NCBI RefSeq assembly: GCF_900129215.1
Contig: NZ_FQUQ01000005.1
Coordinates: 372,001 to 436,000 of the forward strand
Origin: Pedobacter caeni
GTDB lineage: Bacteria; Bacteroidota; Bacteroidia; Sphingobacteriales; Sphingobacteriaceae
DNA: 64,000 nucleotides
Reading direction: 5' to 3'
Shown here piece by piece: positions 43,226 through 51,394 of this stretch. The notes beneath the pieces are model-generated. The model searched no databases and was not told the origin of the DNA. It saw only the letters and a list, made by a program, of their open reading frames with translations. Made by a program: the position numbers and the translations under genes. Positions within the stretch are counted from its first letter, which is position 1. Each line of letters opens with the position of its first letter.

Positions 43226-45703
43226 ATGAAACTATTTATAGCGGCTATGTTAGTCGCATGGGCAAATATTGCCTCAAATATTGCTTCAGCTCAATCCTCG
43301 GTGATGCCTGGAAATCCCGGAAAGGGACAGATCTCCGGTAAAGTCCTGAATGAAACAAAACAAGCTTTTGACCTGGCTACTGTAGCCTTATTCAGGGTTC
43401 AGGACAGCACCTTGCTAAAGAGCAGCTTTACAGAGCAGGATGGCAAGTTCTCATTTGAACAATTGAAAGAAGGGGATTACCGGATCAAAATTTCGGCAAT
43501 GGGCTATCAGAATTACCAAAGTGCAGTGCTGCACATCAATGCCCTGAACCAGGGATTGGTGCTTCCCGATATCAGTATGGTTTCTGCCACGAAAAACCTG
43601 AAAGAGGTGGCCATTGTAGGGCAAAAGGCTTTTGTGGAACGGAAGATAGACCGGACCGTGGTGAATGTGGATGCCCTGATCGCCAATGCGGGAACTACGG
43701 CAATGGATGTACTGGAAAAATCTCCTGGCGTATCAGTAGATCAGAACGGGGTCATCAGTCTGAAGGGAAAACAGGGAGTAACGATTTTTATTGACGATAA
43801 GCCCACCTATTTATCGGGTGCAGACCTGGATAATTACCTGCGTTCCCTGCCTTCAGCTTCGCTGGATCAGATTGAAATCATGACCAACCCGCCAGCGAGA
43901 TACGATGCTGCAGGGAAGGGGGGAGTAATCAATATCAAAACAAAGAAAAGTAATACCAGAGGCTTTAACGGAGGATTGAATCTTGCTTATACCCAGGGAG
44001 AGCTCGCCAGAACCAACAATAGTTTTAACCTGAATTACCGACATAATAAACTGAATTTCTTTAGTGTCCTGAGCTATAATTATCAGAATAATTTTACGGA
44101 TCTGGATCTTTTCAGAAAGTACCTGAATGAAGATGGAAGTACGAAATCTTATTTTGAGCAAAACAGCTATATCACCAGGAAAGGAACAGGGTTAAATGGT
44201 AAAGTGGGAATGGATTATTACCAGTCAGATAAAACGACCTGGGGATTGGTGCTGACAGGGATGCGCCGTACCTCACCGGAAACGAATAACAATGTCAGTA
44301 ATCTTTTAAATGCCCAAAGAGGACTGGATTCTGTGGTGAAGGCATTAACGAAGGAGAACGAAATATTTAAGAATCTGGGAGTCAATGTGAATTACCGCCA
44401 TCAGTTTGATAAAAAAGGACAACAGCTGACCGCTGATGCGGATTATCTTGTGTACAATTCCAAAAATGATCAGGTGATCAATAACTCTTCCTATCTGCCG
44501 GATCAGAGCTTAAAGTCGGAAGATATCCTGAGCGGAAAACTCCCTTCCAACATTAAGATCTATACCCTGAAAGCTGATTATAGCAAGCCTTTTGAAAACA
44601 ACTGGAAAATGGAAGCAGGGATTAAAACGAGCTATACCAAAACAGATAACGTGGGTGAATATAGTTATACCATTAATCAGGTGACAAAACCTGATTATGA
44701 AAAGAGCAATCATTTCATTTACAAAGAGAAGATCAACGCAGGCTATCTGAATATGAATAAAGAAGCCGGTAAATGGTCCTTTCAATTGGGACTCCGCCTG
44801 GAGCATACCAGTTCTGATGGACATCAGATGGGAAATCCGGTAAAACCAGATTCTGCTTTTAAAAGAAATTATACCAATCTATTCCCTACGGCCTATCTTT
44901 CCTATAAACTGGATACGGCAGGAAATAACCAGATCGGTTTAAATTATGGAAGAAGGGTAGACCGGCCTTATTTCCAGCAGTTAAACCCTTTTGTTTCCCC
45001 TCTGGACAAGTTTACCTATTACCTCGGAAATCCCTTTCTGAACCCTTCATTTACCCATAGCATTGAGCTTTCACATACCTTTAAAAATAAGGTAACTACC
45101 ACGCTGAGCTATAGTGATACCAAAGACGAAGTGAATGAAACCATTGAAATTAAGAACGGGCTTTACTATAGCAGGCCTGGCAATATCGGCAGTAAGATTG
45201 TAAAAAGCCTGAGTGTGAATGCAGGACTTGACCTTTCTTCATGGCTGAGCTGGCAGTTTTATGGAGAGCTCACCAATTTAAATTCAAAAAGCACAGACTT
45301 CTACAATGGGGTGCTGAACAGCAAAGGAACCTTTTTCTTTACCACCAATACCTTCCAGTTTAAGCTGAATCAAAGCTGGACCGCGGAGCTTGGGGGCATG
45401 TACCGGACAAAGATCAATGATGCCCAGTTTACAATTGGTAAATTGTATGCATTCAATGCAGGTATACAAAAGAAGTTGTCTCCAAGCACAACTGTGAAAC
45501 TGAATGCCAGTGATATTTTTTATACCAGAATCATTAACGGTCAGATCAATAACCTGGCACTCACTACCGCAGGCTGGAAAAACCGTTCTGATTCCAGAAC
45601 AGTGTTGCTGAGTTTAAGCTATCGTTTTGGGAAGACTTTCTCTGATCTCCGGAAGCACAATCAGACGGGAGCAGAGGCTGAAAAGAACAGGGTGAATAAC
45701 TAA
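43226..45703 (+). CDS. Outer-membrane beta-barrel protein (OMP_b-brl_3 type)
   Basis: An 825-residue protein. It has a signal peptide (about 1-23), a carboxypeptidase-regulatory-like domain (about 35-125; AFDLATVALFRVQDSTLLKSSFTEQDGKFSFEQLKEG), a TonB-plug-like section (about 130-250) and a barrel of the OMP_b-brl_3 family (NYGRRVDRPYFQQLNPFVSPLDKFTYYLGNPFLNPS). The end is a charged tail rather than a terminal Phe. It is the third gene of the BlaI operon, 47 bp after the BlaR-like gene. Receptors of this type often act in import or signalling; the ligand is unknown. Confidence 0.88.
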   Translation: MKLFIAAMLVAWANIASNIASAQSSVMPGNPGKGQISGKVLNETKQAFDLATVALFRVQDSTLLKSSFTEQDGKFSFEQLKEGDYRIKISAMGYQNYQSAVLHINALNQGLVLPDISMVSATKNLKEVAIVGQKAFVERKIDRTVVNVDALIANAGTTAMDVLEKSPGVSVDQNGVISLKGKQGVTIFIDDKPTYLSGADLDNYLRSLPSASLDQIEIMTNPPARYDAAGKGGVINIKTKKSNTRGFNGGLNLAYTQGELARTNNSFNLNYRHNKLNFFSVLSYNYQNNFTDLDLFRKYLNEDGSTKSYFEQNSYITRKGTGLNGKVGMDYYQSDKTTWGLVLTGMRRTSPETNNNVSNLLNAQRGLDSVVKALTKENEIFKNLGVNVNYRHQFDKKGQQLTADADYLVYNSKNDQVINNSSYLPDQSLKSEDILSGKLPSNIKIYTLKADYSKPFENNWKMEAGIKTSYTKTDNVGEYSYTINQVTKPDYEKSNHFIYKEKINAGYLNMNKEAGKWSFQLGLRLEHTSSDGHQMGNPVKPDSAFKRNYTNLFPTAYLSYKLDTAGNNQIGLNYGRRVDRPYFQQLNPFVSPLDKFTYYLGNPFLNPSFTHSIELSHTFKNKVTTTLSYSDTKDEVNETIEIKNGLYYSRPGNIGSKIVKSLSVNAGLDLSSWLSWQFYGELTNLNSKSTDFYNGVLNSKGTFFFTTNTFQFKLNQSWTAELGGMYRTKINDAQFTIGKLYAFNAGIQKKLSPSTTVKLNASDIFYTRIINGQINNLALTTAGWKNRSDSRTVLLSLSYRFGKTFSDLRKHNQTGAEAEKNRVNN

Positions 45704-45764
45704 GTAAAGTTTTTTTCTCATATTAGCAACCGATAGCTGATCAATAACAGGTACCCGATTTTAT

Positions 45765-46160
45765 ATGAGTTCACAGAACAATACTACATTTTTTAAAAGA
45801 CAAGAAGAAGAAGCAATCCGCCTGTCGAGGATGGATTCAAATATGGCAATTTCCAATCAGGATGTAGCTGGCGTAGCGAAATACTGGATGGACGATATCG
45901 TTGTGATCTCCGGTGAAGGAGGTCAGTATTCAGGGAAGTCCAAGCTGCTTAAAGTATGGAAAGATATGTTTTCAAAAAAATCCCCTTCATTTGAGCGTTT
46001 ACCTGCTGCTATCGTGATTGGCGACAGCGGTATCCTGGCCTGGGAAAGTGGCAGCTGGAGCTATAAAACCGAGCCATTCAGAGGAAATTACTCGGCCATG
46101 TGGCGAAAAATTAACGGTGTATGGCTGACACAGTCGGAGCTGTTCGTTTCTTTGGATTAA
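45765..46160 (+). CDS. DUF4440 / NTF2-like cytoplasmic protein
   Basis: A 131-residue protein with an NTF2-like fold. DSNMAISNQDVAGVAKYWMDDIVVISGEGGQYSGKSKLLKVWKDMF is the usual start of DUF4440 proteins, and the C-terminus has SAMWRKINGVWLTQSELFV. There is no signal peptide, unlike the related protein at 22799. A steroid-isomerase-like or ligand-binding role is possible but unsupported. Its stop overlaps the convergent GNAT gene by 4 bases. Confidence 0.82.
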   Translation: MSSQNNTTFFKRQEEEAIRLSRMDSNMAISNQDVAGVAKYWMDDIVVISGEGGQYSGKSKLLKVWKDMFSKKSPSFERLPAAIVIGDSGILAWESGSWSYKTEPFRGNYSAMWRKINGVWLTQSELFVSLD

Positions 46161-46642
46161 TCCAGTGATTTAAGCATCCAGATATTACAGGCATGATGGC
46201 CGGAGTTTCCCAGAGCAGCATCCAGCGCTTTGAACCCGGCCTTTTCATACATCGTTACTGCCTGCGCAAGCTGAGGTAAAGTCTCCAGATAGAGTTGGCT
46301 GTAGCCCATCGCTTTGGCTGATTCAACACATTTTTCCATGAGTTGTTTGCCGATGCCTTTACCCCTTGTATTTCCTGAAAGGTACAATTTGACCAATTCA
46401 GCACAACCTTCAGGAAGGCCTTCGGTAGGATAAATGCCGCTTCCACCAAGTAGTTTATCCTCTTCTTCCGCTACAAAATAAATGCTTCCTGCTGTCTGAA
46501 ACAAGGCATATAAATTATCTGTTGTCGGATCAGAATGGGCTGTGCCAATTTTAGGAACATTAAATTCTTCCAGGGAACTGCGGATAATTTTAGCGAGTTG
46601 TTCGTTATCTTTAAGCTGGATGGTTCTGAATGTAATTGGCAT
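46157..46642 (-). CDS. GNAT-family N-acetyltransferase
   Basis: A 161-residue protein with the GNAT fold. The acetyl-CoA binding loop LYLSGNTRGKGIGKQLMEKCVESAKAMGY (about 86-115, Q/RxxGxG/A motif RGKGIG) is clear, and LYLETLPQLAQAVTMYEKAGFKAL is the usual second half. The substrate cannot be predicted. It is divergent from the DinB-like gene at 46756. Confidence 0.9.
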   Translation of the reverse strand: MPITFRTIQLKDNEQLAKIIRSSLEEFNVPKIGTAHSDPTTDNLYALFQTAGSIYFVAEEEDKLLGGSGIYPTEGLPEGCAELVKLYLSGNTRGKGIGKQLMEKCVESAKAMGYSQLYLETLPQLAQAVTMYEKAGFKALDAALGNSGHHACNIWMLKSLD

Positions 46643-46723
46643 GGTAAGGAATTATTGAAATAAAAGCGCAAGTTATAATTTTAAATTGTTTTTTCCGGGC
46701 TGCCATAGGGTTGTCAGTGCCGG

Positions 46724-46745
46724 CACTGAAATTTGATTCATAAAC
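46724..46745 (+). promoter_or_regulatory. 16-bp palindrome overlapping a -7 element
   Basis: TCAGTGCCGGCACTGA (46724-46739) is a perfect palindrome. GAAATTTG (46738-46745), one mismatch from TAnnTTTG, overlaps its right end. The palindrome would cover the spacer of the promoter for the DinB-like gene and is close enough to the divergent GNAT gene to affect both. Confidence 0.5.
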
Positions 46746-46755
46746 ATTTAAAGAA

Positions 46756-47190
46756 ATGAAAATGAACTTGCAAACCCTGACTAAAGACTTATGCGCCTAT
46801 AACTTATGGGCAAATAATGAGCTGGTAAACCGGCTGACTGAAAATAAAGAAGGAACTGCAGCTGTTTCTACAGAACTTCCTCATATCAACCAGAAATTAT
46901 CCCGTTTGCTGGCTGTGGAAGAAGAGTGGATGGAGAAGATAACAGGTAAAGAGCAGCGTTCCCCAGAGGAGAAAATATTTGAAGGAGCAATTGATGCCTT
47001 ACTTAAAGATCTTGTTGTTCAGTCTGAGCACCTGCTTCAATATGTTTCCGGCTTATCAGAAGATACATTAAAAGAAAAAGTAAGCTTTGACATTCCCGGA
47101 AGCGGAGATTTTAACATGACAAGGTATGAAATGATTCAGCATACCGTTGGAGACAGCACCCATTGCCGGGGGGAAATTGTGATCAGTTAA
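46756..47190 (+). CDS. DinB-family helical protein
   Basis: A 144-residue four-helix protein of the DinB/YfiT type. The N-terminus LCAYNLWANNELVNRL and the C-terminal FNMTRYEMIQHTVGDSTHCRGEIVIS block give candidate metal-binding histidines. The first Met may be followed by a better start two codons later (46762). Relatives include thiol-dependent enzymes, and the activity is not known. It begins a cluster with the glycolipid-binding and Nudix genes on the same strand. Confidence 0.82.
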   Translation: MKMNLQTLTKDLCAYNLWANNELVNRLTENKEGTAAVSTELPHINQKLSRLLAVEEEWMEKITGKEQRSPEEKIFEGAIDALLKDLVVQSEHLLQYVSGLSEDTLKEKVSFDIPGSGDFNMTRYEMIQHTVGDSTHCRGEIVIS

Positions 47191-47222
47191 ATCCGGAATC
47201 TGAATTTATTAAAAGGATATCG

Positions 47223-47777
47223 ATGAAGAAAAATATCATTTGGAAAGGCCTGAACACGCTGCAAACGACCGAACATTGCGAGTTGTTGCTTGAAAAAGAC
47301 CGGATTATGGTGTCTTCCATCGTGAAAGGTCTGGTTGATGGCCGGGAAGTTCATATTTCTTACCTGATTCATATGGACCGCAACTGGAAAACTTTATCTG
47401 TTTCGGTACTGAACAGGGTAGAAGGAGAGCTGAAACAATTGGCTTATAAGAGTGATGGTGATGGAAACTGGTTTGGAAATGGGCTGGAAGCAGACCTTTT
47501 TAAGGGTTGTATCGAGATAGACATCATGGTTAGTCCCTTTACGAATTCAATCCCTGTAAACCGGTTGAAACTGAAAATCGGGGAAAGCCGGCGGATCAGC
47601 GTGATGTATTTTGATATTCTGAAATTTGAAGTATTGCGGCGTGAACAGATTTATACCAGGGTAACGGAAGATCAATATAAATATGAAAATACAGACAATG
47701 ACTTTAAGGCACTGATCAGGTTTGACGAATCTGGACTGGTACGTTCTTATCCCGGACTTTTTGAAATGATTTCCTAA
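47223..47777 (+). CDS. Putative glycolipid-binding domain protein (DUF1089)
   Basis: A 184-residue protein from the ATG at 47223 (MKKNIIWKGLNTLQTTEHCEL). A longer frame overlaps the DinB-like gene and is rejected. The sequence (IVKGLVDGREVHISYLIHMDRNWKTLSVSVLNR, GNWFGNGLEADLFKGCIEIDIMVSPFTNSIPVNRL, YTRVTEDQYKYEN) matches the Glycolip_bind/DUF1089 family, whose name comes from structural similarity; the ligand is unknown. It lies 32 bp after the DinB-like gene. Confidence 0.85.
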   Translation: MKKNIIWKGLNTLQTTEHCELLLEKDRIMVSSIVKGLVDGREVHISYLIHMDRNWKTLSVSVLNRVEGELKQLAYKSDGDGNWFGNGLEADLFKGCIEIDIMVSPFTNSIPVNRLKLKIGESRRISVMYFDILKFEVLRREQIYTRVTEDQYKYENTDNDFKALIRFDESGLVRSYPGLFEMIS

Positions 47778-47793
47778 AAAATTATCTTCGGGC

Positions 47794-48189
47794 ATGATTG
47801 ATGTTTGTTGTGCCATTATTGTAGATGAGGAAGGTAAAGTTTTGGTAACCCAGCGGAGTTCCGGCATGGCATTGCCATTAAAGATGGAATTTCCCGGAGG
47901 GAAGATAGAAGAAGGGGAAAGCCCTGAGGAATGTCTCATCAGAGAAATAAAGGAAGAGCTGGATGTTGATATTGAGGTGCTGTCCGCGGCGAAATCCCAT
48001 GAGTATGTATATCCTGGTTTTTCCATCCGTCTGATCCCTTTTGTCTGCCGGATTTCCGCAGGAAACATTAGCCTGAAAGAACATGCTGCCTATATCTGGA
48101 CAGAGACATCGGCATTGCCGGATTGTGATTGGGCAGCTGCCGATATCCCTGTGGTAAACGATTACCTGGATTCTTTAAAATTTAGTTAA
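47794..48189 (+). CDS. Nudix hydrolase, MutT-like
   Basis: A 131-residue protein with a complete Nudix box: G36, E42, R50-E51 and E54-E55 in GKIEEGESPEECLIREIKEEL. The remaining sequence (MIDVCCAIIVDEEGKVLVTQRSS and WTETSALPDCDWAAADIPVV) resembles the 8-oxo-dGTP diphosphatase (MutT) branch. It would remove oxidised nucleotides or another NDP-X substrate in the cytoplasm. It lies 16 bp after the glycolipid-binding gene, probably in one transcript. Confidence 0.9.
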   Translation: MIDVCCAIIVDEEGKVLVTQRSSGMALPLKMEFPGGKIEEGESPEECLIREIKEELDVDIEVLSAAKSHEYVYPGFSIRLIPFVCRISAGNISLKEHAAYIWTETSALPDCDWAAADIPVVNDYLDSLKFS

Positions 48190-48195
48190 AGCCGC

Positions 48196-48597
48196 TTATC
48201 CTGCCGGATGATCTTCCACTTCATCCCTGGGTTCCCAGAGTTCAATAGCATTCCCTTCCGGATCCAGTATATGAACGAATTTGCCATAGTCATATTCGGA
48301 AATCTCATCAATAATGGTGACGTTCTCCTTTTTTAGTTCCTCGACCAGTTCGACGATATTTTCTACCCGGTAATTGATCATAAATGGCTTGTCTGAGGGA
48401 TTGAAATATTTGGTGTCCTTCGGAAAGGTACACCAGGCCGTGGATCCTTTTACCGATGGATTGTCGGCCTGTCGCCATTCAAACGTTACTCCGTATTCAG
48501 TGGTTGCCAATCCAAGGTTTTTGGCATACCATTCGTTCATCCCTTTTGGATTGTCGCATTTAAAAAATACGCCACCAAGGCCGGTTACTTTTTTCAT
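48196..48597 (-). CDS. VOC-family (glyoxalase-like) protein
   Basis: A 133-residue protein with the vicinal-oxygen-chelate fold. VFFKCDNPKGMNEWYAKNLGLAT begins the first beta-alpha-beta module. DYGKFVHILDPEGNAIELWEP near the C-terminus carries the metal-ligand Glu. Members include glyoxalase I, dioxygenases and antibiotic-binding proteins, and the substrate cannot be told. It converges with the Nudix gene, 6 bp apart. Confidence 0.88.
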   Translation of the reverse strand: MKKVTGLGGVFFKCDNPKGMNEWYAKNLGLATTEYGVTFEWRQADNPSVKGSTAWCTFPKDTKYFNPSDKPFMINYRVENIVELVEELKKENVTIIDEISEYDYGKFVHILDPEGNAIELWEPRDEVEDHPAG

Positions 48598-48702
48598 CAG
48601 TATGTTTTTTTAATATGTAAAGGTGTCTGCGAATAAATCTTTTATTAATTTCCATCTATTTCCCGACAATAGCAAATCTGTTTTTTAGCTCTTCAGTCAG
48701 GA

Positions 48703-51213
48703 CTATAGCTGATTTTCATCTGGGATATCAATACCGGCAGCCCTGGCTAAAGCCTGCATTTCCAATGCCTTTCCTTCATCTTTTACTTCTTCGTCATTGC
48801 GGTACAAGCGGATCAGCTCCAGATAACTTTCAGCATCGCCCAATTCCACTGCTTTATGGTAAAGCGTTAATGCCTTGCGGCTATCTGCTCTGCATCCTTG
48901 TCCAAGTTCATACATGAGGGCCAGGTTATGGGCAGATTGTGCATCACCTTCTTTTACACTGATTTTGTAGTAGGTGATTGCAGTTGAATAATCTTCTTTC
49001 AGAGACAATACATAGGCCTGTCTTCCGTAACTAGGGTAATCGTGCTGTTCAGCTTGCTGGTAATGTTTTAAAGCTTTGTTCAGGTTTTGCTGAACCCATA
49101 TTCCATCCAGATAAAGATCGGCAAGATTTGCATGTGCCCTTCCGCTGCCATATTCTGCTGCTCTTTCATACCAACGGATGGCCTGGTCTATATTCTGGCT
49201 GACCCCTATGCCGTTAAGATGGCAAATTCCAAACCCGTTCATCGCATCTACTGAACCTGCTTTTGTTCCTTTACGGTACCAGAAGTAGGCCTTATTGGCA
49301 TCGTAATGAATGCCATTACGGCTATAGATAAAACCAAGGTCATTCATAGAATCGGCATCGCCCTTTTCTGCTGCCAGGAGGTGGTATTTTATGGCATTGT
49401 CTATATCGCCCTCATTAAAAGCATCTGCACCTTTATGATAAAGGTCTAATGCCGGAGCATTGGTCCCCGCAATATCGGACAGGATTTTTCGCTGTTCATC
49501 TGCCATGCTTTCCGGATAGTAGGCTGCGGATAATTGTCTGGCGGCGATTTCATGGTCTACAGCTTTGACGGTCTGATTGCTGTAAACCAGCGACACTTCA
49601 TTTCCCAGAAATCCCAGAATCTCCCAGCTGCCATCTTTATTTCTGCGGATATAGTCGCGCATGGAGTCAAACTGCGGACTGATAAAGGTCTTTCTTCCTT
49701 CCCAGGCATCAAAGAGCCCAACTTTACCCGATTGAAATACACGAAAACAACCTTCATGAAGTTCATCTATCCGGTTATAGATACAAGGAAGCAACAGTCC
49801 ATCAGCCATCCGGAATAAACCAGATTTTCCTTTTTGTTTCAGGATATAAACAAGGCTTCCGCTGCAATAGTTGATCTGTTCGTATTCAAGGGGGAGGATT
49901 GTTTCGCCATCCTGTCTGATCAGGGACTGCAGTTTTAGTTTGTTTTTATCTCCAGTAGCTATGATTTCTGTAGTCACGAAAAAATGCTGTTCTTTTTCAT
50001 AACCCGCCCAGTGTACCTCAGTGACTTTATGCGTGCCTATTTTTTGAAAGTCCTGTAGAAAGAACCGTTTTTGCTTGCTTGATTTCAGGATTCCGGTATA
50101 CAGGTTATATCCATCATATTGATGACAATCGATTTCATTCAGGTATTCGAAAGGCAGTAAAAGATCATTATTGGCATTGACAACTGCCCAGGTATCCTCT
50201 TTACATACATTGAAATAATGTGGTTCCAGGCTGAGGTCAGTAATGTCATCATAAAGGAAGTCAACGTCCGGAGTTTTGAGGGCCTGGAGCAGTCCGTATT
50301 TATCATTTAGTTTAACAATGGCAATTCCTTTGCATAGGTCGTAAGCATCGTCAAACTGTAATGACACCATTTCTTCTCCCTGACGGTTGACATAGCCATA
50401 TTTGTTGTTCTTTTGAACCAATGCCAGTTCTTCTCCCTCAGGGAAATAATAGACTTCATCATAATGTGCAGGGATCAGAACTTTTCCGGTATCATCCTTC
50501 ATTCCTTTGTACTCATTTTCCTTGTAGAAAATCTGGTCAGGATGCTCATTGTCTTCTTCCTCTTCTTCGTTGTCGTAAATCCCGGAGGTGATGACTTCCC
50601 AGCCATAATCATAACCTGAGTGGTTAAGATAAGGACGGAAACTTTGATATTCCAGTGGTCCCTGATTAAATTCCGGACAGTTATTCAGTAAAGCGGGATT
50701 ATCCTGAGCAATGGCTTCGGCAATAATGGCATTGCTGGTATTGATGTCATTCAGGAGCTTTATGGCTTGCACTTTATGGGGAACATCGTCCATGTTGAAG
50801 ACATCCCAGGCATCAAGATGAAAAAAGTCATGAACCACCTTTTGGTCAAGAAAGTTAAAAATACGTTGTTTAGCCTTGTCAAATGCGGCTTTATTGTCGA
50901 TGAGCTGCTCCTTATGTTTATCTATAAATTCATAAAACTCTTTAATCCTCTGAATTCCCGGACTAGCGGGAGCATAAATACCGCCTTCAGTTCCATTGTA
51001 CATAGGTGTCGAAATGAAGGGTTGGCGGACAAATAAAGGGTGAAGGAAGAGGGGGAATTCATAGTTCCATTCTACCATCATGAGGTTCTGCTCAGTATTG
51101 CCTCCAATTCCGGCCAGAAACTGATCTAAAAAACCGGTACTTTCTGCTGTAGCCGCAATTTGCTCAGGAAGTAAACTGTGGCTAAAATTGTATAAATATA
51201 TTCTATGGGCCAT
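48703..51213 (-). CDS. Large WG-repeat plus Sel1-repeat protein
   Basis: An 836-residue protein from the ATG at 51213 (MAHRIYLYNFSHSLLPEQ). A longer frame (to 51267) adds 18 residues of no evident value. The N-terminal part (about 1-180) is unrecognised. The middle has WG-type repeats (DDTGKVLIPAHYDEVYYFPEGEELALVQKNNKYGYVNRQGEEMV). The C-terminus (about 590-825) has six or seven Sel1 repeats (GDADSMNDLGFIYSRNG, AKALGLCHLNGIGV-like). There is no signal peptide. Sel1 and WG repeats bind other proteins, so a scaffold or toxin-related role is possible, but nothing nearby decides. Confidence 0.83.
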   Translation of the reverse strand: MAHRIYLYNFSHSLLPEQIAATAESTGFLDQFLAGIGGNTEQNLMMVEWNYEFPLFLHPLFVRQPFISTPMYNGTEGGIYAPASPGIQRIKEFYEFIDKHKEQLIDNKAAFDKAKQRIFNFLDQKVVHDFFHLDAWDVFNMDDVPHKVQAIKLLNDINTSNAIIAEAIAQDNPALLNNCPEFNQGPLEYQSFRPYLNHSGYDYGWEVITSGIYDNEEEEEDNEHPDQIFYKENEYKGMKDDTGKVLIPAHYDEVYYFPEGEELALVQKNNKYGYVNRQGEEMVSLQFDDAYDLCKGIAIVKLNDKYGLLQALKTPDVDFLYDDITDLSLEPHYFNVCKEDTWAVVNANNDLLLPFEYLNEIDCHQYDGYNLYTGILKSSKQKRFFLQDFQKIGTHKVTEVHWAGYEKEQHFFVTTEIIATGDKNKLKLQSLIRQDGETILPLEYEQINYCSGSLVYILKQKGKSGLFRMADGLLLPCIYNRIDELHEGCFRVFQSGKVGLFDAWEGRKTFISPQFDSMRDYIRRNKDGSWEILGFLGNEVSLVYSNQTVKAVDHEIAARQLSAAYYPESMADEQRKILSDIAGTNAPALDLYHKGADAFNEGDIDNAIKYHLLAAEKGDADSMNDLGFIYSRNGIHYDANKAYFWYRKGTKAGSVDAMNGFGICHLNGIGVSQNIDQAIRWYERAAEYGSGRAHANLADLYLDGIWVQQNLNKALKHYQQAEQHDYPSYGRQAYVLSLKEDYSTAITYYKISVKEGDAQSAHNLALMYELGQGCRADSRKALTLYHKAVELGDAESYLELIRLYRNDEEVKDEGKALEMQALARAAGIDIPDENQL

Positions 51214-51259
51214 TAAAAATGTGGTATAGTGTTCTTTCTCAAATAAAACGCTGTTTGCG

Positions 51260-51290
51260 CTGTACAATAGTTAATGCTTTCTGTACAATA
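51260..51290. promoter_or_regulatory. Direct repeats in the divergent gap
   Basis: CTGTACAATA occurs at 51260-51269 and 51281-51290, exactly 21 bp apart (two helical turns). Each contains the dyad TGTACA. It lies between the divergent repeat-protein gene and the prolyl oligopeptidase gene, and it is a candidate activator or repressor site. Confidence 0.4.
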
Positions 51291-51394
51291 ATAGTGCAAG
51301 GAAACCGATAATTAGTGTTATTCTATGTAATTTTAGAATCAGAAATTAAAGATTGGGAAAGTAATTGCTACATTGTGGCGTTAAAACTATAGAC

